64,000 bases of DNA from Cinnamomum chago (GCA_038049695.1 CP142454.1:89860501-89924500), one strand, 5' to 3'; shown: positions 49,101-60,435, numbered from the stretch's first letter. Program-made: numbers and translations. Notes: generated by a model not told the origin, from the letters alone.

Positions 49101-49699
49101 ACCTCCCATATATATATATATATATGAGGATTCTACAAAATGCCCCTTTAAAAAAGAAAGCATTTTTGCCCGAATTCATAAATCCAACAAAAATCATCCA
49201 TATTTATTATCATTTTACTACATCCAATGCAATGATAAATAAAGCATGAATATATAAAGTATTTGTTGTTTTTATTCAAGATTGGCATTTAATGATTTTT
49301 TTAAAAATTCAAATGGGGCATTTAATGAGAAAGTAGTGACTCTTTTGAGGGGCCCATATTAAATAAAAGATTCAAATCAACCAAAATAGAGGGCCCCAAC
49401 ACTATATGAATTGAATGAGAGGCCCACTTATGAATAAGGCTCAGCACTGGATTTTACAAGAGGACCCCACCTATAGAGTCTTAGAATGATTTTATGAGAG
49501 GGTCCAACTGTAGTGTACTACCATCCAAATATATTGACATGGGTAATTATCTATGAGATAGTTTGAAATAAGAGAAACGATCTAACTTTGAAAAGGAGGA
49601 AAAGATGGCTCTGTCCAAAGCATTTAATTTGTTAGAGAAGTTCTTGATTCTTATTGGTTCCTCACTCCCCGGCGCCATGTAGAATTACTTACATATCTA

Positions 49700-49749
<50 letters not shown>

Positions 49750-51575
49750 AATAAATAAATAAATAATGTGTTGTTTGCGGCTGTTATGTTTGGATTCAGA
49801 ATGCGTAACAAAGTATCTGAAGGATGATGGGTCAGAGCATCCAGAGTTCGACAAGACTGTCATGGATGATTTTGACGATGAGCCCGCTTTCCGGCAATGC
49901 CGAGCTACATTGAACTCATCTGCAAAGCTCGAATCGCTGGTACTGGTAACTCTGTATTACAGAAATGGATGGATTGAATTTGAGTGGAGGCCGGTAGAGA
50001 GCAGTGTAGATGATCATGTGGATATTGGATGGTTGGTAAACTACCGTTGTTTTTATGTTATCTATATTTTTATTAACAGGCAATTTCTGCAAAATGGGAG
50101 CCGCCACATGGGAGGTTTCGACACTTCTTCTACCCTTGGTCTCAATATGTAAAAGTTGGTGCAGTTCTCCGCCACTGCGCTTATGAGGTCATGGCATTGC
50201 ATGGCGTCCTGCATTCTGAGATACAGGTCTCTCTCTCATATAATTTAAATGACTTTTGCCTGCCCTTTCTACTTGACAAGAGACAAACTAGATATATTCA
50301 TTTAATAGGTCAAACAAAGAGTGGTATTAGGGACAATATCACCATCATCAGAGGCCACACCTCGTCTCGTGTGTTCTTGCATATACCACGGTTGTGATTT
50401 GCAACAGGGGGTGGCGATCTAACATTTCATCCTGTGGCAAAGGTTACTTCAACCCCATAGAGAATGTAAATCTGGTCAGGGTAGGTTGTTCCCATCCAAA
50501 TAATCTGCCTAAGCAGGAAGTGGGTCCACATGTAGATTGCCAAACTATAACAATGGTAACCTCACCTGCTTTAAAATGTTTTGAGGCCATCTGGTGACAA
50601 ATTATTAGATCTGAAACCTTCAACAAAGACAAAAGGCAAGTTATGGGCCAAAATATCACTAGGACTGCAGTGAGACTAATTGAATCACTAAATGACTGTT
50701 TAACAAAAAGGGACTGCCTTGATATTAATTGAAAAATTACTGATAACTATTTCACAGAATCGGGTGGGGGGATTTAGACATTTTCTCATGTCAGCAATTT
50801 TTAGGTGAACTAGTCTACTTATTGTTTGAGAAACCAAACCTGCTTCGTGTCAGAAAAGACTTTTTGAACATTGAGAATAACTGTAACCGTAGAAGCAACT
50901 AGGATGATGAAGATGATATGACTGATTTTCTTCAACCATGTACAGGCACCAAATAACCTCAGAGTCGCATTTCAATCAGAGATCCTAGATGCTAGCAGCC
51001 AAGCTGCCGAGTTGGTGAGGAGTTTGGGTAAAGACATAAGCAACATGAAGCACAGCCCACAAACATCGCTACTGAAAAGAGTCCATGACTCTACAGAACG
51101 CCTCCAACGTTCCATAGACTTGCACTCCTACCTTCTCACCTCTAGCCATGAGCTCTATGAGTGCTCTTCCAAACCACCGCCCACCAAACTCTCCACCACT
51201 CTCTCTTCAACCCACTCTGACCTATCCCAAAGTTTGGCTGAGCTAGGAGACAGCCAAGAGCCCAACCTGAATGCACCAACACAGAGTGCACTCTCTACAG
51301 CCCCTGCTCAAACTGAGTCTTACCATGAGAGCATGAAAAGGCAACAGAGGAGGCTCCATTCATGGCCATCAAGAGCGGTGGATGAGTTTGGAGAAGAGGG
51401 AGGCATTGACATGGACCTGATCCCAAAAATGCGAGCATATGAGAGTACCACAGCACTGTCTCTTGCCACATTCACCTCATTGCTCATCGAGTTTGTAGCT
51501 CGACTTGACCACTTGGTAGATGCTGTTGATAAGCTTGCTAAGTTGGCCAAATTCAAACATGAAGGCATAAAGTGA
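37316..51575 (+). CDS. Aluminium-activated malate transporter (ALMT), six exons
   Basis: ALMT proteins are plant anion channels that carry malate and other anions; the vacuolar clade acts at the tonoplast. The exons are 37316-37616, 38289-38429, 39610-39879, 49800-49939, 50080-50226 and 50946-51575, giving 542 residues with all junctions in phase. Residues 54-214 hold about six membrane spans in the family's N-terminal half, with GATFNRGFNRALG (101-113), YEYGFRV (163-169) and PIWAGEQLH (214-222). The conserved WEPPHGRF is at 290-297, and the C-terminal soluble half ends ALSLATFTSLLIEFVARLDHLVD near the tail. The start ATG follows an in-frame stop. The closest remembered type is the ALMT9/ALMT4-like vacuolar group, so tonoplast location is an inference. 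Intron 3 is 9.9 kb and full of transposons, but the exons look intact. Confidence 0.92.
38289..38429 (+). CDS. ALMT exon 2
   Basis: The acceptor is TTAAG|GAGCGA and the donor ATTG|GTATGC. It encodes GATFNRGFNRALG...GLSIFLIG. Phase is kept on both sides. Confidence 0.88.
38676..38820. mobile_element. (TA)n-associated MITE, 154-bp family, in ALMT intron 2
   Basis: The ends GGAGATGCTCC and GGCTCCC are inverted, with CCAATACCAACAACTTAAA in the middle, as in the copies at 30.6-31.0 kb. It is flanked by TG/TA microsatellite on the left and (TA)n on the right. Confidence 0.78.
38843..39010. mobile_element. 168-bp foldback MITE in ALMT intron 2
   Basis: Inverted repeats of about 40 bp share CATCCATCCCTCACCATAGG. 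The interior repeats CCCCCTTTTGTACTTCACC. TATATA tracts lie on both sides. It is a family different from its neighbours. Confidence 0.72.
39030..39164. repeat. 135-bp palindromic element built on CAGGCTGCAGCCTG
   Basis: The arms are inverted copies of a block holding CAGGCTGCAGCCTGTGTTAT, itself palindromic. It is GC-rich in the middle (ACGTGCGAGGGCCC). It can fold along nearly its whole length. It lies between TATG/TGTA repeats in ALMT intron 2. Confidence 0.75.
39255..39480. repeat. Inverted copy of the 17.55-17.87 kb repeat family
   Basis: CCATCCAAACCTAGCAAC-like and GGATTGGCACACATCCGAA blocks match the 17.5-kb copy in reverse. The TGATTGGCACGCATCCGAAT part is duplicated in tandem. It ends about 130 bp before ALMT exon 3. 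Confidence 0.6.
39610..39879 (+). CDS. ALMT exon 3
   Basis: The acceptor is ACACAG|GAGCCC and the donor GAAG|GTCTCA, a weaker donor. It encodes ALTSFMKLWPSLAPYEYGF through PIWAGEQLH to DSLE. Confidence 0.88.
40115..40426. repeat. (TA)n(GA)n microsatellite followed by a 56-bp tandem array
   Basis: A (TA)n run to about 40150 passes into (GA)n to 40192. Four near-identical 56-bp units starting ACAAAGAACTAATCAAAAGA follow at 40203, 40259, 40315 and 40371. The rest of 39880-41370 is AT-rich ALMT intron 3 without a gene; TATTGGAGTCTT and TTGCAGTCTT motifs recur at 41130-41300. Confidence 0.85.
41576..44774 (-). mobile_element. Solo LTR B, same large family, minus orientation (3,199 bp)
   Basis: On the minus strand it starts TGTTACACCCCGACCC and ends GGGATGTGACA. 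TTAGT flanks it (41571-41575 and 44775-44779). The first 60 bases resemble solo LTR C (both have TTAGTGCTAATTTA). It holds a cluster of CGCTCGAGCG-like palindromes at 43470-43710 and no internal genes. It interrupts a LINE inside ALMT intron 3. Confidence 0.9.
42181..42796. repeat. 328-bp tandem duplication within solo LTR B
   Basis: AATGTCACAAATTGAATTTA starts at 42181 and 42509. The copies run in parallel to AACCCCGTCGGGTATCA and differ at only a few bases, so the duplication is younger than the LTR. Confidence 0.85.
45396..46263. other. ALMT intron 3 sequence with a hAT MITE tail and GA-rich DNA
   Basis: At 45763-45808, TTTAGCCCCACCCAAATGAG and GGGTCCGCC match the right end of the two hAT MITEs, but the left part is missing or too worn to recognise. 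The purine-rich block 45950-46120 has a 34-bp tandem duplication (GGCATGCACA at 45979 and 46022). No gene is seen. Confidence 0.55.
46264..48277 (-). mobile_element. Copia-type solo LTR D (2,014 bp)
   Basis: On the minus strand it begins TGTTGGGATTGGTGTATGCC, a start typical of Angela/SIRE-like Copia LTRs, and ends in CA. ATGTG flanks it on both sides (46259-46263 and 48278-48282). A TATATATGGGG box lies near 46840 on the minus strand. There are no internal genes. It lies in ALMT intron 3. Confidence 0.82.
48565..48946. mobile_element. Repeat fragment plus a (TA)n-associated MITE
   Basis: 48565-48680 is part of the 17.5-kb repeat family (CAGGGGGTTCC, GGATTTGGATGGGTTGCTAG). 48704-48946 is a complete copy of the MITE at 18008-18247, with GAGCTAGCTCTCCTAAGCT at the left and the inverse at the right. 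A TATATA tract separates them. The remainder of 48283-48564 is plain intron. Confidence 0.68.
48957..49107. mobile_element. (TA)n-associated MITE, 154-bp family
   Basis: It starts AGGAGATGCTCC, ends GAGCACCTCCC, and has TCCAATGCCAACAACTTAAA inside. It lies directly beside the other MITE family, with TATAT between them. Confidence 0.78.
49108..49799. other. End of ALMT intron 3
   Basis: AT-rich intron, with CT and (TA)n microsatellites at 49700-49768 immediately before the exon 4 acceptor. No gene is seen. Confidence 0.6.
49800..49939 (+). CDS. ALMT exon 4
   Basis: The acceptor is ATTCAG|AATGCG. The donor CTG|GTACTG keeps the alignment LESL-AISAKWEPPHG. An alternative donor at GTAACT 6 bp later would add two residues. 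It encodes ECVTKYLKDDG to AKLESL. Confidence 0.82.
50080..50226 (+). CDS. ALMT exon 5
   Basis: The acceptor is AACAG|GCAATT and the donor ATACAG|GTCTCT. It encodes AISAKWEPPHGRFRHF to GVLHSEIQ, including the family's WEPPHG motif. Confidence 0.9.
50946..51575 (+). CDS. ALMT exon 6 and stop
   Basis: The acceptor is GTACAG|GCACCA. It encodes residues 334-542, the long C-terminal soluble domain, ending KFKHEGIK then TGA at 51573-51575. AATAAAGCTT near 51680 may be the poly(A) signal. Confidence 0.92.
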   Translation, partial: APNNLRVAFQSEILDASSQAAELVRSLGKDISNMKHSPQTSLLKRVHDSTERLQRSIDLHSYLLTSSHELYECSSKPPPTKLSTTLSSTHSDLSQSLAELGDSQEPNLNAPTQSALSTAPAQTESYHESMKRQQRRLHSWPSRAVDEFGEEGGIDMDLIPKMRAYESTTALSLATFTSLLIEFVARLDHLVDAVDKLAKLAKFKHEGIK

Positions 51576-53640
51576 GGAGGGGCATATGGGCAAAAGCTAA
51601 GAATGCCATTAGTAACTTAACGTAAAAGAGATACAAATCATGTGAAATAACATGGACTATGAACTTCTTCATCAGCCAAAATAAAGCTTCTATATCTGGC
51701 ATTCTTTATTCTGTCTCTCTTATTTGAGTTTATCATTTACCCTTTTGGAACAGGGGTGCCAGATTGGCAGAGTAATCCCTACAGATTATTTAATCCAATT
51801 GCAGAAGCAAAGATACACAAGTAAAAGTACAACATGATGTTGAGTAGCGAAGAGCCTAGCACAAATCAATCATATGGCACATGAGTTCCCAAAGGCATCT
51901 GACCATTATGCAAATTTTAAGTAATCAAAACATTATTTATAGTCATCCACTGAGCGGCATATACTGGGCTGCCTATATCTCTAAACAATCACTTTCATGT
52001 AATTATCCTATACATTCAGTCAATCAAGAGCAAAAAGCAGACAAACCAGACTAATTGCAACAGAAAAGGCTCCACTAATGTATGTGGACCATTAATTAAC
52101 AAGCGATGCAGATCATACTTTTAAAACCTCACTGAAATTGATACAAAACGGCTGATACGTACTTCTTTGAAATTGACCAGGATCTCTTCATCATCAAGCT
52201 ATGTCAAACCATCTACTTAGGTCTCTTGTAGCAAGGTATGTTAATCCTCTTCAAGAAATATCCCAACTGAGCGCTCTTCCTTGTCAAGCTATATTAATCC
52301 TTCCCAAAATATTAGGGATATGCTATCAAAATACACAAAAGGTGTACAAATCTCATCTAGACCAAGTCAATTGGGCATCCATTATCAATTAGAAACATCC
52401 ACAAAATCATGTTTCCTGAATAAATGGATACGGTTGTGGCAATGTTAGTGGCATACAATCTCAATCATGCCTATAAATGATTAGATTCTAATGCCTTATT
52501 ATTGTGCACCATTTAAAAGCAAATGTTATCGTGCAATGTAAAAATTAGGCTCCATGATCAAATAATTTGGTTTAATCACTCACGAATCTTGACAATTGAT
52601 TATAAAAAAAAAAGAAAAAAAGGTGCCCACACAAGCACATTAAAACATTTCAAAAGATATCATCTGCGCACGGCCACATCCAACACAAAGTAGCTAACCA
52701 CAGTACCACACTATTAATTACTTTCCCTCAAAATAAGAATATTTTCTCTACATGGACACAATAAATGGACATTTATAGATCTAAAGCGCTCTCTTGAATG
52801 GGCTCAATGGAGAACATGGCTAGTAGAAACCACAAGGACCCATGCTCAATGGAGTGCATGATGCAGGACCATGAAAGGCTATGTTAACATTCACTGTGAA
52901 AAAATATAAAACTAGAATTCAGATTTCACCTCTTTATTTAAATTCCAATTGGGAGTCTAGAGATGAATCTAGCCCTTGTCACAATCCCACAATACGGACC
53001 CCTCAAACTAGAATCGGGGTCTCACTGGAAGCATGTTCCTTCCACTAGCCTAGGGATCAGATCAAGTCAAGTGGATTGATTATCCCCTTTGAGGATTTGA
53101 CAAAAGGGGCTTGGTTCAAGAGATGAAAGTTCAGATTTTGTAATCGATAAACCCCGCAGTTAATGTTACTAAATATTCAAATAAACATTCAGATCTGAGA
53201 AATCAGCATAGGGGTCCAAAAATCCATGGACTAGTTTTGGCCACATGGTATCTTAGCATAGGAAGGTTCGGCTGAGTTGCGTAGGGCCCAAATGGCTCAG
53301 TTGGGTTTGGATGGGTACATATGGGCTCAGGTTATGCTAGATCTGGTCTAGGAGGGTTTGGTTTCAAGGGATGAAGGCTGGATGTGTTCAGCTAGGCTGG
53401 ATCTTGGCAAAAAGGGCTTTGGCTGATGGTGTAGATGGGATATGAGGTTTGACATAAAGGATCTAGGGTTTGGAACATTTAATGGCAGGATTTGAAAGTG
53501 GGATAGGTTTGGCAAAAGGGGGTTTGGGCTTTTGGTGGTCGGCCATGTGGAACTGGAGGTGGATCTAGGATTTTAAGGGCATGTGGTTGTACAACGAATG
53601 ATACTAGGGTAAGTCTGTTTTGTTGCGAAGAAAGGAAACA
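51576..53640. other. Downstream of ALMT, no gene
   Basis: 3' untranslated DNA, then AT-rich DNA. From about 53200 to 53600 the sequence is G/T-rich with loose repeats of GGGTTTGG and GGATCTAGG. No coding or element ends are recognised. Confidence 0.5.
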
Positions 53641-53645
53641 ACCAA

Positions 53646-56600
53646 TGTAAGACCCCGACCCGAGTGAACCCGATTAGTGCTAATTTAGTTGTGTGTTAGT
53701 GCTAAGCTTGATTAGTGTTTTTGGCTAAGTTGTGTTTGGAATAGCTTTTGATATAATTTTGGGGATTTTGATTTGCTTTGTGTTAGTAGGGCCCTTTGGG
53801 GGTTCCTTTTCATGACATTGCATATGTTTGAGGATTTTATCGGAGGTTTTTACATTCATGATTTTAATCCCGTTTTACTCGTTTTGATGATCCCTACAAC
53901 TTTCATGTTGATCCCGTCCCCGTTTGAGATCCCGAAACCCGATTTCATAGCCTTGAGGGTAAAACAGTCATTGCACACCAAATCTGTACCCAAAACTTGA
54001 TATTCCCAAAACCCGCGAAACATATACTTTTTGGAAACTAAATATTTCGACGAACATTTCTTCCTTCTTCGTCGAATTCATCCGAGGACCCGAGTGAGAT
54101 GATTTCAACCAAACTAGTTCCTTAAGTTGTGGGACCCAACCTCTCAATTGTTAACAAAGGAGACCCTTCCCCTTCCTTTTCCATTCTTCATTTTCCAGCA
54201 CAAGAGGAGAGTCTAGGGTTTTCTTGCTTTCTCTTCTTCTTCTTGCTTCTCCATCTCAAATCCTCACCAATCTTGCACCAAACTCGAAATGGAGATCACC
54301 AACCTCTTCCTCATTTAGCAAGCTTCACTTTGATACCTTTTGTAGAAGAATCCATCAACTTTGAGACTCCCTTTGAGATAGCTCTCTTCATTTGAAGGTT
54401 ATCCAAGTACGTGTTCTTCTTCATCTTCTAGATTTGTGTTCCTATAGCCTTAGAGAAGCTCCACCTTTATTTTTGAAAGGTTTCCTTGTCATTTCATTGT
54501 TTGACCCATTTTAGGGTTTATTTTTGGGGTATTTGATTGTAGCTTGGCTTTGAGCAATAGAAGTGAATAGAGGCTTGATTTCAGCTAGCTTGGACTTGAG
54601 GCAAGTGAATGATTGGATGTTTTTAAGTTTCAAATGGTTTGGTGAAGCATTTATGGGTTTTCATGCTTTCATTGATTGCTTTTATTGATTTTTCATGGTT
54701 GGAATAAATGATCTTAATACATCTTGATAGCCTCATTTAATGTCTTGGAAACATGTGTTCAAGTCATCTTGATTATAGTTCTATGTGGTTGTTGATGTGT
54801 TGGAAGGAAAGGAAACAAAAAGGAAAAAAATCAAGTTCCCGGACCTGCTACACGCCCAGGTCCGATCGATCAGACGTGCAGGCCAATCGATCGGTCTGTC
54901 TTTAACTGTAAGGCTTTTTGAGCCGATCGATCGGACTGTAAGGCCGATCGATCGTTCATTACTGGGACAGAAATTTAGGGTTTTGATATTTATTTATTTT
55001 TGTGGACCTTGGCTACCCCCCTTGGACTCATTTGACCATATGTGAGGACGTCTTGAGCCGATGCTCTTCACGGTTGGTTCGGAGGCATCGAAGTTCAATC
55101 TATTTCAATCTTGAACGGGATGGAACGACACGATATCTTCTTCATACCTAAATGCAAAGTCTATTTCCTTGGGTATCGCGAATTCTATTCCTTTCGGTGA
55201 CTGAGTAGGTTGCTCGATGGTTCCGGGTTGACATCATACTTAGGATGGACCGTTTATAGTCTTGATTTTTCCATCATAACATCTAGTTATAACCATAAGC
55301 TCAATTTAAGTTTTGAAAATCGTAAAAGTGGATAAGGAGCCCGGAATGTCTTCAAACTCAAGGAGTACCAAGTCATTTCCATCATCGACATACGGGACCC
55401 CTATTCACTCAAATAGATCTTAAAAATCATTATCTTTCCCGAATTGGTATAGTTCATTATATTCTTCATTTCCAAGATTTACATTACATGACTTGTTTTC
55501 CCCGAAAGCATTATTGTACACTTGAAATGGTTACTTGACCCGAAGTGCATTGCACCACATGATATGTCAGTGTGCCCTTGAGCACCCCCGTCTTGCCCGT
55601 TTGATTATATATTTGTACTTGATTTACTTGCATTGTCTCGATTGTATTTGACCTATGAGTTGGCACCACTAAGTTTGGATAACCTCGTTGGTTTGATCCA
55701 CCGACTTGGAGATCCCCCTCTTGCCCCGCCAGCTGCAGTTTGGATCCCGTTACCCGGTCATTACCGTGGTCTTGTCCCGATACCGCAGATTGCTACTGTG
55801 GTCCCCGATGCCCGGCTCGCTACCGTGGTCATGTATAGTATATGTATATGTATTTATATGAGATCCCATGTTTCTCCTCACCTCGAGTGACTGAGATCAG
55901 GGCCTAGTTATTGCTCTATCACCTTAGTGATAGAGGACTTAGCTTCGTGTGGTCGCCATCTTGCTTGTTCCTAATTCCTTGGATACCCTATGAGTTTATC
56001 TTGTTTACATGTTTTCTAACAAATGATTTATCTATTTTATGAGAGTTCTTGCTTGAACAGATTTCCTTGCTTTTCGAGATATTTCATCTATTATATGTTG
56101 TTGTATCTTCTCACTCTCTTGCCAGACCGTCGTGTCTGATCCTTTGCTTTGGTACTCAGGTCCCGTTGCCGGTTTCCTTAAGGAGGAGCCGGAGGAGGCG
56201 GTAGGTGAGCCGCAACCTCTAGTTGAGTGGCGTGCTGACGATGTCATGTAGACATCGGGTTGCTACAAGAGGCGTAACATTTTGGGGAGAACTTATTAAC
56301 CATTCTTTTGGGTTATTATTTTTGTAATATTGGCCTTTGTTGGCCTCTAATTTTGGGAAATGTAACTAAATGATATTTTGTCTAACTTTAACAACTTTTG
56401 GGAAACATGCTATAGATCATTGCTCATTCTGATACAGTTTTGATAATTGATGTTAATGCTTGCGTGACTAGAGATAGTTGTCTATTTGATTTGCTACACG
56501 CTTCCGCATTCAAAAGAAATATTCATGCAAGGTTGTGATATCCTCACCGCGGACACCTGTGGGAAATTAAATAAGTTGTATATTATGGATGTAGATAATC

Positions 56601-56659
56601 CTCTTTAATCAGTATTCACTAATGTCCCGATCCCGGATTCCCGGTCTGGGGTCGTGACA
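53646..56659 (+). mobile_element. Solo LTR C, same large family (3,014 bp)
   Basis: It starts TGTAAGACCCCGACCC and ends GGGGTCGTGACA. ACCAA flanks it (53641-53645 and 56660-56664). It shares GACTCATTTGACCATATGTG with solo LTR A. A cluster of CCGATCGATCGG palindromes lies at 54860-54955, just before that shared block. CCGTGGTC-type repeats occur at 55755-55835. No internal genes are present. A full element is excluded by the single LTR with matched target repeats. Confidence 0.93.
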
Positions 56660-56664
56660 ACCAA

Positions 56665-57228
56665 TAACCTTGAAAATGAAAACGGGAAGAGATAGAAAAT
56701 TACCTGATTTGCAGTTTTACAGCAGTGGCTTTGCGGCACCAGATCCTTTCAAAGAAGGGAGAGAGAGCATAAGCACCCATAACGTTTATTCTCATAAGTG
56801 TCTTTACAATGCTTAAATAGACAAGCCCTAACCTGAACTTGATCTCAGCCGTAAGAAACATTGAGATTAAACCATCTACTTAAGACTTATGGACCCACAA
56901 ATAATAACCTCTAACTAATAAATAAAACAAACAAACCAAATAAAAGGAAATACAAATAGATTGGGCATGAATGTTCTTGAAGATTGAGCCACATGGCCCA
57001 TAAATTGTACTGCAAACAGGTGCGCCCCTCTTGGTCTTTTTTATCTTATTTGATGCTCCTTTTCTGCACTAGTCCCTCCCATGAAGCACATCCAAATGTG
57101 GGGTTTCCCTAATGTTTCCACATGAGGCCTTCATCTTGATCATAGGTTAGATCGGGATCCAACCGTTGATCGGTGTCCTCAAGATCCAACGGCAGATCAT
57201 CATCGGAATTGTGATCAAATGGAATTGA
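56665..57228. other. Intergenic DNA, no gene
   Basis: No reading frame or repeat end was recognised. It contains short near-palindromic runs such as GATCGGGATCCAACCGTTGATC at 57151-57172. Confidence 0.5.
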
Positions 57229-57430
57229 TTGTCAAATCAAGAAGAAAAAAAAAGTGGAGGGAGTTGGGAGTAAAAGCACCCTTTTGTTATTTTTTGTTTC
57301 TTTTTAAGAGTAGTTTTTTATAACCGTGTCTTTTTTGTCATTTTGTGAAACTAAAAGTAGCTTTTTTTGTCATTTTGTGATTTTACAGCCAAACTCCCTC
57401 CAATATCTTTTTTTTTCTTGATTTGACACT
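57229..57430. mobile_element. ~200-bp MITE with ~40-bp inverted repeats
   Basis: TGTCAAATCAAGAA plus an A run and GGAGGGAGTT at the left match the reverse complement of the right end. GTCATTTTGTGA is repeated inside. The target duplication is not clear. From 57431 to 57875 nothing further is recognised. Confidence 0.6.
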
Positions 57431-57875
57431 CTAATTCATTCATTTTACTCTACCCTACAAACAAACATGCCCCAGGAAGCTTGCTTGTGTGTTTTCCTCT
57501 TCCTCCTCTGGTACATCTTATACAGTTGAGCTGTTATGTCCTCATCAGTGCATGAAATGATAATAGAATTGTTGTTTGTTATGATTAGACACAATCCTAT
57601 AATGGTGATATCTGTGCACATGCAAACAAGCACAATCATAACTCCAATGTTTCCTTTTGGTGCTTTCACCAAGGGATGGCAAAATGGCGGTGGAATTAGT
57701 GAAATTCCATTTGTATATGCCTAAGTTTCTTGATGCAAGAATGGGAAAAAAAAGAATTTGTTAGAAGTAAAATTGTAAGGAAATTGAGTGTTGGCAAATT
57801 CATTGTGTTATGGACAAAATAGGGATTCATATTTAATCATTGTATTTTATAGATGGATTGCCCGGATTGAAGGAT

Positions 57876-60433
57876 TGTTGACACCAAAAATGTCACTTTG
57901 CCTCTTCACACCAAAAGCTACACGGAGCCGCATCTTACCAAAAATAGGCAGGCGCTACTTCAAGCATCAGATCTTGTCAGAATCAAACAAAAACTGCAAG
58001 GTCATTCAAAACAACCAAAAGAGAGGTACACAGGAAGTTTCGGGCCATTTCAAGATCATTTGGCCTAACTTCACTACTCCGACAGCTAAACAAGCGCTTC
58101 CGGCGGCGGCAGAATCGGAGACACCAAATCTTCGATCGGGGCCTATGGATGTTCTCAAAATATGTCCAAAAGGCTCCACGTCAAGTTTCAAGTCAAACCA
58201 GTAACGTTTGACCCATCATCAACTCCCCAACAGCTAAATCAAGCCTTTCGGCGGCGAGAACCACCAAGGCCATCTATCATCAGACCAAGCACATGGTTGG
58301 CTTCACGATGCTTAAAAAGGGCTACACGTCAAGTTTCAGGTCATTTCGACAACATTTGACCAGACTTTGACTCTCGGAAGCCAAATCGGGCCTACCGGCG
58401 GCGAAGCTCTCCGGGACCATGATTCCCAAAACGGAGCCTGTGGATCATCTTAAAATGACTCCAATAGGCTCCCCGTCAAATTTCAGGTCAATCGGACATC
58501 GGTTGACCGCACATCAAAGCCCGACATTTTCCTCACGGCGGAACAAAGCCTAGCGTTTGCGGGACCCCAAACGGCTTCAAAACTCAAACGAAAGCCCATG
58601 GTTGGTCTTATTTAATGCTCAAGAAGCTTCACCTCAAATTTCAGGTCATTCCGACATCGTTTGATCCTGTTTCAGCTTCTGGCGGAAAATCAGCAGTTCC
58701 GCGTTCGGCTTTTCCCGGAAAATCAAAAACCTTGCAAACCAATTTGCAAGGATTCTCATCAGGTTTTTCAGAGGGAAATCAAGCCAAATAATGTGGAGAA
58801 ATGTCAGAGAAAATAAGCAAAAAAAACGGAAGCGAAAAACGACGAGAAACAGCCAAAAAGGGGCCCCGGGGAGGTTTTTTCCCCCCATGGTCGCAGACCC
58901 CTGCGACCCAGGGAGGTCCGGGGCGCCGATTTCGCCCCGGGACCCCCCGTTTCGTTCATTTTCGCGAGACGAGTTGTTCTGTCCCTGTGATTTTTCCAGA
59001 TTCAGGCTTTTGAGGCTCCAAATTCACTGATATTCATCAAGATCACAGGACTCCTTTCCAGAACTTCAAAAACTTCATTGATCGCCAGCTGAACGACAAA
59101 AAAAGTGCACTTTCTGCCCGCCCGATCGCGAAATCGACTGGACAGATGCTGCCGGCCCGCTGGTATCAACCAATGTCTGAAACTACATGATCATCTACTG
59201 TTGATTTACATAAAGATCCATCGATGATCATCGCAAAGGGAATTCCAAAAGACGCAACATGACCCGCGACTCTTCAGCTACCAAGGCGGCCACTTAATGC
59301 TATCAATTGGCCCGTTTATGGCAAGTTAATGCGGTCATTAACCCATTATCTTGGACGGCCCAATCAGAAGCCTCCGTTTAGGAGTTACAAGTCCAAGCAA
59401 TCATGGCATTCAAGCCATGAAACTCCTAACATAATGGAGATTAAAGGCAACTAAATGCCCATGACTCTCCTTTGGCCAATGAAATCCAAGGGTCAGGAGT
59501 TACAAAACAAAAAGCAATTAAACCTGTAACTCCTCCCATAACTTGGCTTTATTGCCATAATTGCCATAAATGACCATAAACCACTCCTAAAGGCCACCAA
59601 AAGCCTATAAATAGGAGTCCCCTCCAAGCATTCCGGGGATCGAAATCATTAGCAATTCCTGCTCTAGAGATCCAGAAGCTCAGAGAGAGAGAAACCTCTG
59701 TCGGAATTCCGCAGCAGCCTCCACTACAAGGTGACAAAAGTCCCTTGGGGGGCACTCCCCCCAAGGTCCTTTACCTTCTACTTCAACAAAAGTGGCTTAG
59801 ACATGGCTCTTCAGCCCGTCTACTCGGCTTTTTATTGAACATAAGACCTTCTCTCGGTCTTTGTTCTCTAAAAATCTGAGGATATAGCCAAGCCAAGCGA
59901 ATCCAAAGCATCCGACGTTCTCATTTGCATGGATGATGGCGGAGTCCATACATGACTCGCGACCGTCAATCTAAACGGGTCCCTCCCACAATCTCCTGAA
60001 AAGTTAGATTCTTCCTTTCTCTCTTTTCATTGTATTTTGTATTTTTTTTAGAGAGACAAAAAACCACAACTCTTGTCTTTCATTATTGATGAGAATTGTA
60101 AATTGGCTATAAACGCCACAAATCGGCTATAAACGCCAAAAATCGGCTATAAATGCAAAAAAAATCGCCTTTTACGGCAAAATAAAAAACTGTCTCTTTT
60201 CTTAAATATATGTGCAATGGAAACTTGAAAAGAAGTTGATTTCCTTTTTACTTGCGAAGATTGATCTCCGGATCATCACTTGCAATTTCAAGTAAAATAG
60301 AAAATATGGCACACCCACAAACACACAAAAGCGTTGATGCGTGCTCCGCCTTCCGGGGGCGAAAGGGTCGGACCGAACGGACTCCCACGTCCGCCGACGC
60401 CCGGTAGCGCCGGGGCCGGAGCGCGTTCCATCA
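57876..60433 (+). repeat. 5' LTR of the gypsy-type element (~2,558 bp)
   Basis: It starts TGTTGACACC and ends at CATCA before the primer site. A TATAAATAG box at 59606-59614 is the likely LTR promoter. The first 800 bp are built from degenerate modules of about 100-180 bp sharing GGCTCC(A/C)CGTCAA and TTTCAGGTCATTTCGACA-like strings. CGGCTATAAACGCCA repeats lie at 60103-60150. The start is chosen by TG...CA ends and cannot be confirmed without the 3' LTR. Confidence 0.7.
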
Positions 60434-60435
60434 AG

